A DNA stretch of 64,000 bases from an uncultured Alteromonadaceae bacterium (GTDB lineage: Bacteria; Pseudomonadota; Gammaproteobacteria; Enterobacterales; Alteromonadaceae). Every line of letters starts with the position of its first letter. Position 1 is the first letter of the stretch. The DNA lies in NCBI GenBank assembly GCA_913056495.1, contig CAJXMO010000006.1, positions 1 through 64,000 of the forward strand. Direction: 5' to 3'. Shown one piece after another: positions 50,119-59,217 of the stretch. The notes under the pieces were generated by a model. It worked only from the letters and a program-made list of their open reading frames with translations. It was not told the DNA's origin and ran no database searches. Both the position numbers and the translations under genes were made by a program.

Positions 50119-51075
50119 ATGCAATCACTTGAAGACTTACTAGTTGATTTGGATGTCGATGCTAAACTACAACACGTCATCCATTCAATATTATCGGCCT
50201 CAAAAGAAATTTCATTCCGAGTCGGTATGGGTGCCATCTCTGGTGTACATGGGGCAGCTGAAACCGAAAACGTTCAAGGTGAAACACAAAAGAAATTAGA
50301 CATTATTTCTAACCAGATTTTACTGGATATATTAGCCAAAAACCCTTATGTCCGTTCAGTTGCATCAGAAGAAGAAGATCTGCCTGTAGCCTGTAAGTCC
50401 GGCGCACCTTATCTAGTCGCCTATGACCCATTAGACGGCAGTTCAAATATTGATATCAATGGTCAAATCGGGACTATATTCACGATTTTACCGGCAAAAG
50501 ATAATGTCGAAGACGGTGCTGTTGAACAGTATTATCAAACCGGTCATGATCAGGTTTGTGCCGGGTATGTATTATATGGCCCGGCCACCATTTTATTAAT
50601 TGCAGTCCAGGGCGAAATTCATGAATTTACGCTTGATAAAATCAACAAAGAATTTTATCAAACTAAAGCCAATGTAAGCCTGCCGCATGGCACTCGAGAA
50701 TTTGCGATAAATATGGCAAATTATCATTACTGGTCAGAATTTTATCAAAAAACCATTACAGGATTAATTAAGCCTGAGTCACAGGATAAAACCTACAATA
50801 TGCGCTGGAATGGTGCTATGGTCGGAGATGTCCACCGTGTATTAACCCGCGGCGGTGTATTTTTGTATCCTTCAGATACTAAAAACCCCGCTCAACCAGC
50901 AAAATTACGTCTCTTGTATGAAGCTTTCCCAATGGCCATGTTAGTTGAAGCAGCCGGTGGTAAAGCAAATACCGAAGATGGCAGCATAATGCAAACTGAA
51001 TTATCAGAACTGCATCAGCGAGTACCGGTATTAATCGGCGATGGTGATCTCGTCAGCAGATTTATGCAGTCCTAA
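50119..51075 (+). CDS. fbp: class I fructose-1,6-bisphosphatase
   Basis: 318 residues, slightly shorter than E. coli Fbp (332). Metal and substrate motifs: VRSVASEEEDLP (about 76-87), AYDPLDGSSNIDING (about 98-112), MRWNGAMVGDVHRVLTRGGVFLYP and LVEAAGGKANTEDG. It removes the 1-phosphate from fructose-1,6-bisphosphate, the committed gluconeogenic step. Cotranscribed with fbaA and followed by a good terminator. Its presence here fits growth on uronates, which enter metabolism as pyruvate and GAP. Confidence 0.95.
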   Translation: MQSLEDLLVDLDVDAKLQHVIHSILSASKEISFRVGMGAISGVHGAAETENVQGETQKKLDIISNQILLDILAKNPYVRSVASEEEDLPVACKSGAPYLVAYDPLDGSSNIDINGQIGTIFTILPAKDNVEDGAVEQYYQTGHDQVCAGYVLYGPATILLIAVQGEIHEFTLDKINKEFYQTKANVSLPHGTREFAINMANYHYWSEFYQKTITGLIKPESQDKTYNMRWNGAMVGDVHRVLTRGGVFLYPSDTKNPAQPAKLRLLYEAFPMAMLVEAAGGKANTEDGSIMQTELSELHQRVPVLIGDGDLVSRFMQS

Positions 51076-51093
51076 CTGAATCCATAACCAGAT

Positions 51094-51138
51094 AAAAATC
51101 CCGTCAGGCCAATTTGCCATCAATGCCGGGATTTTTTT
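51094..51138 (+). terminator. intrinsic terminator after fbp
   Basis: AAAAATCCCG (51094-51103) pairs with CGGGATTTTT (51127-51136); a run of T completes it. The loop is 23 nt. Confidence 0.8.
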
Positions 51139-51181
51139 ATATCTGAATTTCAGTAAAACTAAGATTAAAACAGGAATCTAG

Positions 51182-51949
51182 ATGAAACTTTATTTTAAAT
51201 TAGTTACCAGCCTATTGTCAGTTCTCTCTCTGACTGCATGTATAGTTACGCACAAAAATCAAGCAACACAAATAGCCGAAAATATTAATTTATTTGTCAT
51301 CGGTGATTCGACTGCCTCCTACTATAACCCACAAAAATGGTTTCCAAGAACCGGCTGGGCAATGGCATTAGAGGACTTTGTTGCTTCTAATGTTACGGTC
51401 GTAAACCGCGCTCGTTCTGGTCGCAGTTCGCGCAGTTTTATGCAGGAAGGCAGATTTGACGAATTTAAACATGACATTGAGCCTGGTGATTATTTGTTTA
51501 TTCAGTTTGGGCATAACGATCAAAAAGAAGACAGAGATGAGCTTTACGTGGCCCCTTACACAGATTATCAGGCTTACCTGACTGAATATATTCAATTTGC
51601 CAGAAAACGTGGCGCTACACCTGTATTATTAACTTCAATTAACCGGGTTACATTTAACGATAGCGGTAAAATAGAACCCAGCCTGGGAGAATATCCAAAT
51701 GCCATGCGTCAATTAGCAAAACAGATGGATGTGGTATTAATTGATTTGAATAAACTGACCGAAGATACTTTTAATCAATTAGGTGAAGAAAAAACCAAAG
51801 ACCTATTTTTGTTTTATGAACCGGGCGAATACAAGAACTTTCCGAATGGAGCCTCAGACATTTCACATCCTTCTATTAAGGGCGCACGTTTTATTGCAAA
51901 TCTGGCCGCAACAGAAATGGCAAAAAGCTTACCGGAATTAGTAAAATAA
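51182..51949 (+). CDS. single-domain CE12-type SGNH acetylesterase lipoprotein
   Basis: 255 residues. Lipobox LTAC (Cys 20). SGNH blocks: FVIGDSTASYYNP (Ser), VVNRARSGRSSRSF (Gly), FIQFGHNDQKEDRDE (Asn) and SDISHPSIKGARF (Asp/His pair). Related to the two domains of the 39400-40941 gene but shorter and lipid-anchored. Probable acetylesterase on rhamnogalacturonan or pectin in the periplasm or at the outer membrane. It has its own position after the fbp terminator and is convergent with the pectate lyase gene. Confidence 0.87.
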   Translation: MKLYFKLVTSLLSVLSLTACIVTHKNQATQIAENINLFVIGDSTASYYNPQKWFPRTGWAMALEDFVASNVTVVNRARSGRSSRSFMQEGRFDEFKHDIEPGDYLFIQFGHNDQKEDRDELYVAPYTDYQAYLTEYIQFARKRGATPVLLTSINRVTFNDSGKIEPSLGEYPNAMRQLAKQMDVVLIDLNKLTEDTFNQLGEEKTKDLFLFYEPGEYKNFPNGASDISHPSIKGARFIANLAATEMAKSLPELVK

Positions 51950-51993
51950 CCTGAGTCTGAAGTTATAGCTTTCATTGAGATTGAAACACTTGA

Positions 51994-52024
51994 CCTTTGA
52001 TGCCAATTATTGTGGCATCAAAGG
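51994..52024. terminator. shared stem-loop between convergent genes
   Basis: CCTTTGATGCCA (51994-52005) and its exact complement TGGCATCAAAGG (52013-52024), 12-bp stem, 7-nt loop. It lies between the convergent CE12 and PL10 genes and could act in both directions, although neither side has a strong T run. Confidence 0.6.
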
Positions 52025-52050
52025 CATTCTTATATGGGCTTGTGTAGTGT

Positions 52051-54228
52051 TTAATACCCAACACTATCAGCATAATTTAAAATGCTCTCGGCATAGCCTC
52101 CCCCCCAGCTATAGCCATTTCTGCGCTCTTCAGATATGTCCATTAAATCATAATAGGTGCCGCTGTCTCTATCACTGAAAAATCCCTGATTCGTTTCTAA
52201 ATCATAAAAGCGATACCAGATTCTGTCGCCTTCAGAGGGTACGATTTTTTCCTCTGTACTTTTATCGTATTTATGATCGGCAAGAATCGTATTTGGACTA
52301 CGATACCAGGCAAGCGCAGCGTCAACCGAAGCTTTAATCGCTTCAGACTGAGGTTGTGTCATTAAAAAACCGATAATCCCGGTTGACTCACTACCGCTTA
52401 AAGATTCAAGCTCATAAGCTCGTGCTTTTTTAGGTAGATAATCAAGCGCACCATGCTGAGCACACCAAACCGTCAATACTCCGTTTTGTTTCCACTGTGA
52501 TTTTAAAATGTAATCTATACCTTTATTGATTGCCGCTTCAAATTTCAGTCTATCAGCATCGGTAAAGATATCAGTATCAAAAGGGGCCATTGATTGCGCC
52601 GCATAATGCAAAAGCGTTAATACTCTGACCATTGCATCATCATTATAAGTAGCGTGATCAGCATACCCGCCTTTTAACGGATAAAACTGTGGCCAGCCAC
52701 CCGTATCATATTGAGCAGCCAATAAATAATCCATGGCTTTGCGCACCGAGTCTCTGTATCTTACATCACCCTCCTGACGATATAAGTCAGCTAAAAATGA
52801 CATTTCTAAAGTGGTTGCGCCATTATCTATTGTTGAGCCTACACCGGAACCACCACTGCCCATTTGAGTATATTCATTATTTTTTGGCCAGCCGCCATTG
52901 TCATACTGGTAGGATAAGATAATATCGGCTTTATCTTTATTCCACTGAGTTTTGTACTTGTTAAACTGGCTATGTACTGGATTGCCGGTTTGAGCCAATG
53001 TGCTTCCTGAATGATTCGGGAATTCAACAGTTTGACATTCTCCATCATGCACCAGAAGATTCGCATTTTCCTCACCGATTATTAAAATTTGATCTAAATT
53101 GGCAAGGCCATTCACACCCGTTGCAGTCAAGCTAATCTGGTTATTGCCCGCTTCAAGTGACACTCGCAAATATTCTGTCTGCCATTGGTCCCAGTCACCG
53201 GTGGCCAGCAATTCTACAGCTTGCGATGCTACACCATTTACTTTAACCGAACCTGATCTTGCACTGTCACTGCCATTAGCAAACCTTAACTCTAAAGGGT
53301 AAATACCCGTTTGATCAACCCAGATATTCCACGCGATAGAGGCACCTAATGAGTTATCTGTATCAATAAAACCAGATCCTCGGAAACCAGAATGTTTATT
53401 GTCTATTTTGCCATGAATGGTACATAAAATATGGCTGTCTTCATCCAATAAATACGGCGTATTCTCTACAGCCAATATCTGTTCATCACTTAACTCAAAA
53501 TGATCTAAGTTTGCTACTGCCTTATTAGGTGCTCCTTGCATCACAACATACAAATCTTGCGTACCACTTATCGGGTTTAACAACAAAGCCTTTGCTGTTT
53601 GCAAGGTTTGCCAGTCGTTAGTGCGCGGTAAAGGTGTTGATGCGATCAACTGCCCATCGCTATTATCTAACCTGAATTCGATATGAGCTCCTTCACTCTC
53701 ACTAGAATAAGTGCTGGATATTTGAGAAATATCGGTCAGGTCAATTGCCTTAAAAACCAGATAATCACCGGTTTTTAGATGGGTAACCCTAGTACCGTCA
53801 TTGCTTAATTTACCACTTCCACTTAGCTCATTATAATCTTCTGCTTGTATGATATTTCCACTATTGGCAGAATCAACTTGTAGTGACTGCTCAAATGAAT
53901 GAGACAAGTTACCATCGCTTACAGTTAGCACAACAACATGGCTACCGGTGGCAAAATTTACTGACGGTTCAAATTCCGTTGACTGGCCGGCCGATCCAAA
54001 CGCCCAATTGTGGATTAAGTCATCACCTTCGGGATCAGATGAGGTATTGATAAATTTAACAGTCTGACCATCAATTTCATAACTAAAATTCGCAATCGGG
54101 GCAGTATTAGGTGCATTTTCGGGCTGATTAGTTGACTCGTTACTCGTGTCAGTATCACTACTACCACTGCAACCTGACAAAAAAAGAGAGCCGCATATGC
54201 AAGAACACAGCAAAAATTTATTTTTCAT
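52051..54228 (-). CDS. PL10 pectate lyase with PKD and two CBM-like modules
   Basis: 725 residues. Lipobox LSGC (Cys 20), then a Ser/Asn/Thr linker. PKD domain about 43-120 (IANFSYEIDGQTVKFINTSS, DPEGDDLIHNWAFG). CBM6-like module about 125-250 (IQAEDYNELSG). CBM35-like module about 255-390 (WDQWQTEYLRVSLEAGNNQI). The PL10 alpha/alpha catalytic domain is about 415-725: YDNGGWPKNNEY, TIDNGATTLEMSFLADLYR, TGGWPQFYPLKGGYADHATY, NDDAMVRVLTLL and RAYELESLSGSESTGI, whose Arg is in the region of the PL10 catalytic arginine. It cleaves polygalacturonate by beta-elimination. It is divergent from the GH105 fusion across the perfect operator. Confidence 0.92.
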   Translation of the reverse strand: MKNKFLLCSCICGSLFLSGCSGSSDTDTSNESTNQPENAPNTAPIANFSYEIDGQTVKFINTSSDPEGDDLIHNWAFGSAGQSTEFEPSVNFATGSHVVVLTVSDGNLSHSFEQSLQVDSANSGNIIQAEDYNELSGSGKLSNDGTRVTHLKTGDYLVFKAIDLTDISQISSTYSSESEGAHIEFRLDNSDGQLIASTPLPRTNDWQTLQTAKALLLNPISGTQDLYVVMQGAPNKAVANLDHFELSDEQILAVENTPYLLDEDSHILCTIHGKIDNKHSGFRGSGFIDTDNSLGASIAWNIWVDQTGIYPLELRFANGSDSARSGSVKVNGVASQAVELLATGDWDQWQTEYLRVSLEAGNNQISLTATGVNGLANLDQILIIGEENANLLVHDGECQTVEFPNHSGSTLAQTGNPVHSQFNKYKTQWNKDKADIILSYQYDNGGWPKNNEYTQMGSGGSGVGSTIDNGATTLEMSFLADLYRQEGDVRYRDSVRKAMDYLLAAQYDTGGWPQFYPLKGGYADHATYNDDAMVRVLTLLHYAAQSMAPFDTDIFTDADRLKFEAAINKGIDYILKSQWKQNGVLTVWCAQHGALDYLPKKARAYELESLSGSESTGIIGFLMTQPQSEAIKASVDAALAWYRSPNTILADHKYDKSTEEKIVPSEGDRIWYRFYDLETNQGFFSDRDSGTYYDLMDISEERRNGYSWGGGYAESILNYADSVGY

Positions 54229-54627
54229 ATTTCCTTTTCACCTGTTAGCAAACTCACAGAACTTTACTTTATATTAACACTTATTAATTAACAATTACGT
54301 TTTTTGATAGAGTGTGATTATTTTTATTTAAACTTGTATCATTCGTGAGTAAAACAGACAGTTAATTGGTGTAACGAATAAAAATACAGCAAATCTGAGA
54401 TAATTTAATAAATGTATATTTTATGGGCTTCAAATGTGAAAGTTTGATGCGTAAAATTAACTTGTATGACAAGTTAATTAGTAATATTATAACATATGTA
54501 CTACTTTGGCATTTGCACACTTCAAAGGTGTAAATGGGCATTAAAGCAATTTATTTTAACCCGATCAGTGCTTTCAGGAATGGGTTAAAATAGAAACCAA
54601 ACCTAGAGGTTGTTGGAGAGAAACCTA
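54229..54627. promoter_or_regulatory. divergent promoter region of pectate lyase and GH105 fusion
   Basis: 399 bp without an ORF. It contains the perfect palindrome at 54455-54479 and a GGAGAG ribosome site just before the ATG at 54628. Promoter boxes cannot be assigned with confidence. Confidence 0.6.
54455..54479. promoter_or_regulatory. perfect palindromic GntR operator
   Basis: Arms AATTAACTTGT and ACAAGTTAATT (11 bp each, exact) around ATG. It is the best copy of the core found near kduD and the GntR gene. It lies about 150 bp from the GH105 fusion start and about 225 bp from the lyase start, so it could control both. Confidence 0.75.
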
Positions 54628-57600
54628 ATGAATCAGTTATTAAAGTTTATTTTTGCAGGGGCGCTGATCGGTGTATCAGCCAGCTGTGCTTTGCAACAGC
54701 AAACATCTGTGCAGGCCCGGTTCGTGCCGGAACGGATGGATGACTTTGCTTTTGAAAATGATAAAGTAGCCTTTCGGGTATATGGGCCGGCACTTAAAGA
54801 TTCACAAGAAAATAATGGCACAGACTGCTGGCTAAAGCGCGTCGATTATCCAATTGTCGATAAATGGTACAAAGGACACACTGAAGGTATTTCATACCAT
54901 GAAGATCATGGTGAAGGCTATGACCCTTATCATGTTGGCAGTTCATTAGGTTGTGGTGGTATTGCATTATATGACCGGAATTCAGAATCAACCGATAAGT
55001 TGATTCAACCCAATGTTTATACCAGTTACAAAGTTATCGAAAAAACCGCAGACAAAGTGGTGTTTGAACTTGAATATAATTACCCGAAAAACATTAAAGA
55101 AATCAAACGCATAACATTAAAATCGGGTAGTCAGTTTTATCAGGCAGAAAGTCAATTTACCCAAAATGGTCAACCAGTACAGTTAGAAATCGCAGTGGGC
55201 GTTGCAACGCACGACGGCAAAGCCACAGCAAAAGTGAACTCAGAAGGCGATACAGTAACAACCTGGGAAACTATTGACGGCAGTCAGCTTGGTACTGCAG
55301 TAGCCCTGCCTAAATTTACGCACACTCAATTCATTGAACAAACAACAGACACTAAAGACAGATCGCATGCCTTGTTAGTGGCTGATACAGATAAAAAGGG
55401 GAAAATTACTTATTATGCAGGCTTTGCCTGGTCTAAAGCAGGTGATATTACCAGCTTTGAGCAATGGCAAGAATATGCAGATGGTTATTTAGAAACCCGT
55501 GATAATAGCGCCCCAATTACCCCTACTTCGGTTAAATCATTAACCAAAAAAGTAGCCGATTGGCAGATTGAGAATCATGAACAACAGGGTGAAGATAGGG
55601 CCATTCCACGTGTTCCGCCTTGGTGGATGAACCGCGATCGTTACCATGATCTTGAGTGGCACCACGGCGCTCTATATGCAGGTATGAACGAATGGCGAAA
55701 AATTGCCGACGATCCTAAATATACCAATTGGTTAAAAGCGATTGGCGAACGCAATAACTGGACACTACATAAAAGACCTTATCATGCAGACGATCATACT
55801 GTTGGTCAATTCTACCTTTCATTTTATGAAGATTTTCATCAAGCTGAAATGCTTGAGCCCACTCGTAAACAATTTGATTGGATTTTACAAAACCCAAAAA
55901 CCGGCACATTAGAATGGGAAGCTGAAAATACTCATGCCCATGACCGCTGGGGTTGGTGTGATGCCTTATTTATGGCGCCGCCAGTTTGGGCGCGTTTAGC
56001 GAAACTGACCGGACAAGAAAAATACCTAGAATTTATGCATCAGGAATACAAAGCTACATATGATTTATTATGGAGCGAAAAAGATCAGTTATTCTGGCGT
56101 GATTCAAGTTACTTTACCCAAAATGAACAAAATGGCGAAGATATCTTCTGGGCACGTGGCAATGGCTGGGTATTTGGTGGTTTAGCACTGATGATCCCGG
56201 ATTTACCACCAACATGGGAACATCGTCAGTTCTACGTTGATTTATTCCAAAAAATGGCTGCGCGTTTAAAAACCATTCAACGAGAAGACGGCACTTGGTC
56301 TATGGGTCTGTTAGGCGGAACTGAAGGTTATCCAATTAAAGAAACCAGTGGAACGTCATTCTTTACGTATGGTATTGCCTGGGGTATCAATCAGGGTTAT
56401 TTAGATAAAGAAACCTACCGACCTGTGATTATGAAATCATGGCGCGCACTGAGAAAGTCAGTGACCGATGAAGGCATGTTAGGCTTTGTTCAACCTGTTG
56501 GCGCAGCACCGGGTGATTCATTCCCAGATTTCACTGAAGTTTATGGTGTTGGCGCATTTTTAGCAGCTGGTACTGAAATGTATAAAATGCTAATGGCGGA
56601 AGATACTTCAAAAAAGTTGGCAACCAGCCCGGTTAACACTCTAATGCACAATGCGGGCTGGTGTTGGTTTCAAGATCCTCGCGCCGTGATTCAAAACGGA
56701 AAACTTGTTATCGGCAGTGTGGCCGGTAACGGCATTGGCGATGCCGCGGTTGGTGTCTATGATTTAGAAAATGAAAAACTGTTAGGCAGAACCACGCTGC
56801 AAGCCAATTTCGAAAGTGACGACCATAACTCACCGGTTTTTTACCAACGTCCAGATGGCAGTTTGTTAACTGTGTACGCCAAACACAATACCGAAAAAGT
56901 ACATTATTACCGCATCTCAACCGATGAAAATTATTTAACTTGGGGGGAAGAAAAAACCATTGAAAGCCCGGCAAATGTCACTTATATGAACTTATATAAT
57001 TTATCTGAAGAAGATACTTTATATAATTTATATCGTGGTATTGACTGGAATCCAACTTATGTCACCTCTACAGATGGCGGCGAAAGCTGGAGCGATCAAC
57101 ATGTTCATTTAATTCAAAATGAAGTCGAAGGTTATCAGCGACCTTATGCTCGCTATGCAGGTAATGGCAAAGATACCATAGGTTTATCTTTTACTGATGC
57201 GCACCCCAGAGACTTTGGCAACAGCATTTATTATGCTGAGTTCAGAAACGGAAACTTTTATAAGGTAGACGGTACTTTTATCAAAAACCTTAAAAAAGAC
57301 GGTCCACTTAAGCCATCTGAAGCGGAAAAACTATTTCAAGGTGGCGGTGGCAAATACCGCGGCAATGAGCTGAGTGCTGAGAAAAGCGCCTGGACGAGTG
57401 CTGTTGCTTTCGATAAAAATGGCTACCCTCACATTGCTTACACCTATTATTTAAATAATCAGGATCAAAGGTATCGTTTAGCTTCGTGGGACGGTAAACA
57501 ATGGCACGACAGAGAAATCGCCTATGCCGGTAGCCGTTTGTATGAGCGAGAAGCCAGTTATACAGGATTAGTGTCGGTTGAGCCAAACGATCCAAGTCAT

Positions 57601-57855
57601 CTTGTTATCTCAACCAATGTAAATCCCAATACGGGTGAAGCACTGAATATGCCCCATCAGATATTCCGTGCAAACGTTCAGTTAAATGATAATACGGACA
57701 GCATAAAATGGGAGCAGTTAACCCATGATCCGCATAATGAAAACCTTCGACCTATGATAGTGAATGGTGAAGATCATAATGTAATTTTATGGTTACAAGG
57801 CCAGTTTAATACCTATACAGATTATTATCTGGATGCTGTTGGCATCACTTTTTAG
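54628..57855 (+). CDS. trimodular DUF4861-GH105-BNR_4 lipoprotein
   Basis: About 1075 residues from ATG 54628 (GGAGAG before it; an upstream TTG at 54610 is less likely). Lipoprotein signal, SASC. DUF4861 about 30-330 (FAFENDKVAFRVYGPALK, SSLGCGGIALYD). GH105 about 345-680, with both catalytic Asp regions: YHADDHTVGQFYL and RWGWCDALFMAPPVW. BNR_4-type propeller about 690-1070, with HNAGWCWFQDPRA, a His pair 20 residues apart (DDHN...YAKH), VTYMNLY and a following LYRG. The His/His/Tyr/Arg order recalls PL24/PL25 ulvan lyases. GH105 removes the unsaturated uronic residue left by lyases; an added lyase-like propeller would join cutting and trimming in one protein. The GH105 call is firm; the BNR_4 activity is inference. 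Confidence 0.85.
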   Translation: MNQLLKFIFAGALIGVSASCALQQQTSVQARFVPERMDDFAFENDKVAFRVYGPALKDSQENNGTDCWLKRVDYPIVDKWYKGHTEGISYHEDHGEGYDPYHVGSSLGCGGIALYDRNSESTDKLIQPNVYTSYKVIEKTADKVVFELEYNYPKNIKEIKRITLKSGSQFYQAESQFTQNGQPVQLEIAVGVATHDGKATAKVNSEGDTVTTWETIDGSQLGTAVALPKFTHTQFIEQTTDTKDRSHALLVADTDKKGKITYYAGFAWSKAGDITSFEQWQEYADGYLETRDNSAPITPTSVKSLTKKVADWQIENHEQQGEDRAIPRVPPWWMNRDRYHDLEWHHGALYAGMNEWRKIADDPKYTNWLKAIGERNNWTLHKRPYHADDHTVGQFYLSFYEDFHQAEMLEPTRKQFDWILQNPKTGTLEWEAENTHAHDRWGWCDALFMAPPVWARLAKLTGQEKYLEFMHQEYKATYDLLWSEKDQLFWRDSSYFTQNEQNGEDIFWARGNGWVFGGLALMIPDLPPTWEHRQFYVDLFQKMAARLKTIQREDGTWSMGLLGGTEGYPIKETSGTSFFTYGIAWGINQGYLDKETYRPVIMKSWRALRKSVTDEGMLGFVQPVGAAPGDSFPDFTEVYGVGAFLAAGTEMYKMLMAEDTSKKLATSPVNTLMHNAGWCWFQDPRAVIQNGKLVIGSVAGNGIGDAAVGVYDLENEKLLGRTTLQANFESDDHNSPVFYQRPDGSLLTVYAKHNTEKVHYYRISTDENYLTWGEEKTIESPANVTYMNLYNLSEEDTLYNLYRGIDWNPTYVTSTDGGESWSDQHVHLIQNEVEGYQRPYARYAGNGKDTIGLSFTDAHPRDFGNSIYYAEFRNGNFYKVDGTFIKNLKKDGPLKPSEAEKLFQGGGGKYRGNELSAEKSAWTSAVAFDKNGYPHIAYTYYLNNQDQRYRLASWDGKQWHDREIAYAGSRLYEREASYTGLVSVEPNDPSHLVISTNVNPNTGEALNMPHQIFRANVQLNDNTDSIKWEQLTHDPHNENLRPMIVNGEDHNVILWLQGQFNTYTDYYLDAVGITF

Positions 57856-57864
57856 TCTGGCCCT

Positions 57865-57890
57865 GAACAGGGAACTTAGGTTCCCTGTTC
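57865..57890 (+). terminator. stem-loop after the GH105 fusion
   Basis: GAACAGGGAAC (57865-57875) and GTTCCCTGTTC (57880-57890) form a perfect 11-bp stem with a TTAG tetraloop, 10 bp past the stop. The downstream T tract is weak (CCCTTT). The 258 bp from here to 58148 show no gene. Confidence 0.65.
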
Positions 57891-58148
57891 GCCCTTTACT
57901 GTATGTGAATACAAGATATTCGTCTTCACTATCAGCGCCCTATCAAAGCCGTGTTCAAGCATATGCAAGGGCTAACATTTTTAAAGGCTCATCATTTAAG
58001 CAAGCAAACATAACATACAACACGGATTTATCCCGTTAATATAGAGAAAGATAACTCAATGCATCCGGGTTAATCATCAATTTAAAGTCGACATCTCAAC
58101 TAATTATTTGCACAATGCATTTTCATTTTATCGCTACACGGATTTTCA

Positions 58149-59027
58149 GTGTCTTATTTATTAACTATCACTCTAATTTGGGCTTTTTCTTTTAGTTTAA
58201 TAGGCGTTTATCTGGCCGGCGAGGTAGATCCCTGGTTTTCTGTCTGGACAAGAATCAGTCTGGCCTGTCTGCTTTTTTTACCCTTTTTACGCTTTCGCCA
58301 GCTTAATTTGAAGCTGGCGCTTCACCTCATGTTAATAGGCTCAGTGCAATTAGGGTTAATGTATGCATTTTATTACCACTCATTTTTATACTTAACTGTG
58401 CCTGAAGTTTTATTATTCACTGTCATGACACCCATTTACATTACTTTGCTGAATGACTTAATAGACAGAAACTTTAATACAACCTTCTTTATCTCTGCTA
58501 CATTGGCAACATTAGGCGCAATTGCCATTCGTTTTGATGGTATTAATACAGGTTTTATTATTGGTTTTTTAATCGTTCAGGGGGCAAATTTGTGTTTTGC
58601 CAGTGGGCAGGTTTTTTACAAACGTTTGATCAGCCAACATACTCACCTTGCCCAGCATCAGATATTCGGCTGCTTTTTTATCGGAGCTTTTATAACGGCA
58701 ACAGTGTGTTTGCTTTTATTTGGCAACTTTGACAAGCTACCGCAAAATATAACTCAATGGGGTGTTTTAATTTACCTCGGACTCATTGCATCCGGCATTG
58801 GTTATTTTGCCTGGAACAAAGGCGCAACTTTAGTCAATGTAGGCGTACTAGCGGTTATGAATAATCTGCTCATTCCGGCAGGCATTATCGTAAACGTATT
58901 AATATGGAACCGGGAAGCTGATGTGATTCGCCTATTAATTGGTGGAGGTATTATCGGCACTGCGCTTTTGATTAATGAGTATTTGCTCAATAAAAAGACA
59001 ACTAGAACTAAAACATCGGCTTCCTAA
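58149..59027 (+). CDS. EamA/DMT-family transporter
   Basis: 292 residues, ten hydrophobic helices in two EamA repeats (about 1-130 and 145-285). It starts LLTITLIWAFSFSLIGVYL, typical of DMT exporters, and has GLIASGIGYFAWNKGATLVNVGVLAVMNNL near 218-247, the second-repeat signature. The GTG at 58149 has no clear ribosome site, but no earlier start is available and it fits the family. It is probably an inner-membrane exporter of amino acids or other metabolites; the substrate is unknown. Stand-alone gene. Confidence 0.85.
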   Translation: MSYLLTITLIWAFSFSLIGVYLAGEVDPWFSVWTRISLACLLFLPFLRFRQLNLKLALHLMLIGSVQLGLMYAFYYHSFLYLTVPEVLLFTVMTPIYITLLNDLIDRNFNTTFFISATLATLGAIAIRFDGINTGFIIGFLIVQGANLCFASGQVFYKRLISQHTHLAQHQIFGCFFIGAFITATVCLLLFGNFDKLPQNITQWGVLIYLGLIASGIGYFAWNKGATLVNVGVLAVMNNLLIPAGIIVNVLIWNREADVIRLLIGGGIIGTALLINEYLLNKKTTRTKTSAS

Positions 59028-59217
59028 CCGGAATAAACAAATTAAATTGTCACAATTTTCGTGGACTATACTTTAGTGCAAGTGCCTGAAAACAGTCATT
59101 TTGACATAATCTGTCAATTGGCTAAACTCGTTATCGAGTTGTAAATAAATAGACAAGCGGATCGCTTATCCGTAATAATATACTCATATCTATATAATTA
59201 TTAATGGATTTAACCCT

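Noticed and set aside
51975-52178. 67-codon plus-strand ORF between CE12 and PL10
   Set aside because: It runs over the shared stem-loop and antisense to the lyase C-terminus; His/Cys-rich shadow composition.
57833-58039. 68-codon plus-strand ORF after the GH105 fusion
   Set aside because: It overlaps the end of the fusion gene and the stem-loop at 57865-57890; no ribosome site or motif.
59028-59217. Possible sigma-70 promoter before mrpA (TTGACA near 59100 and TATACT near 59066)
   Set aside because: No -35/-10 pair has acceptable spacing, so I did not list it.
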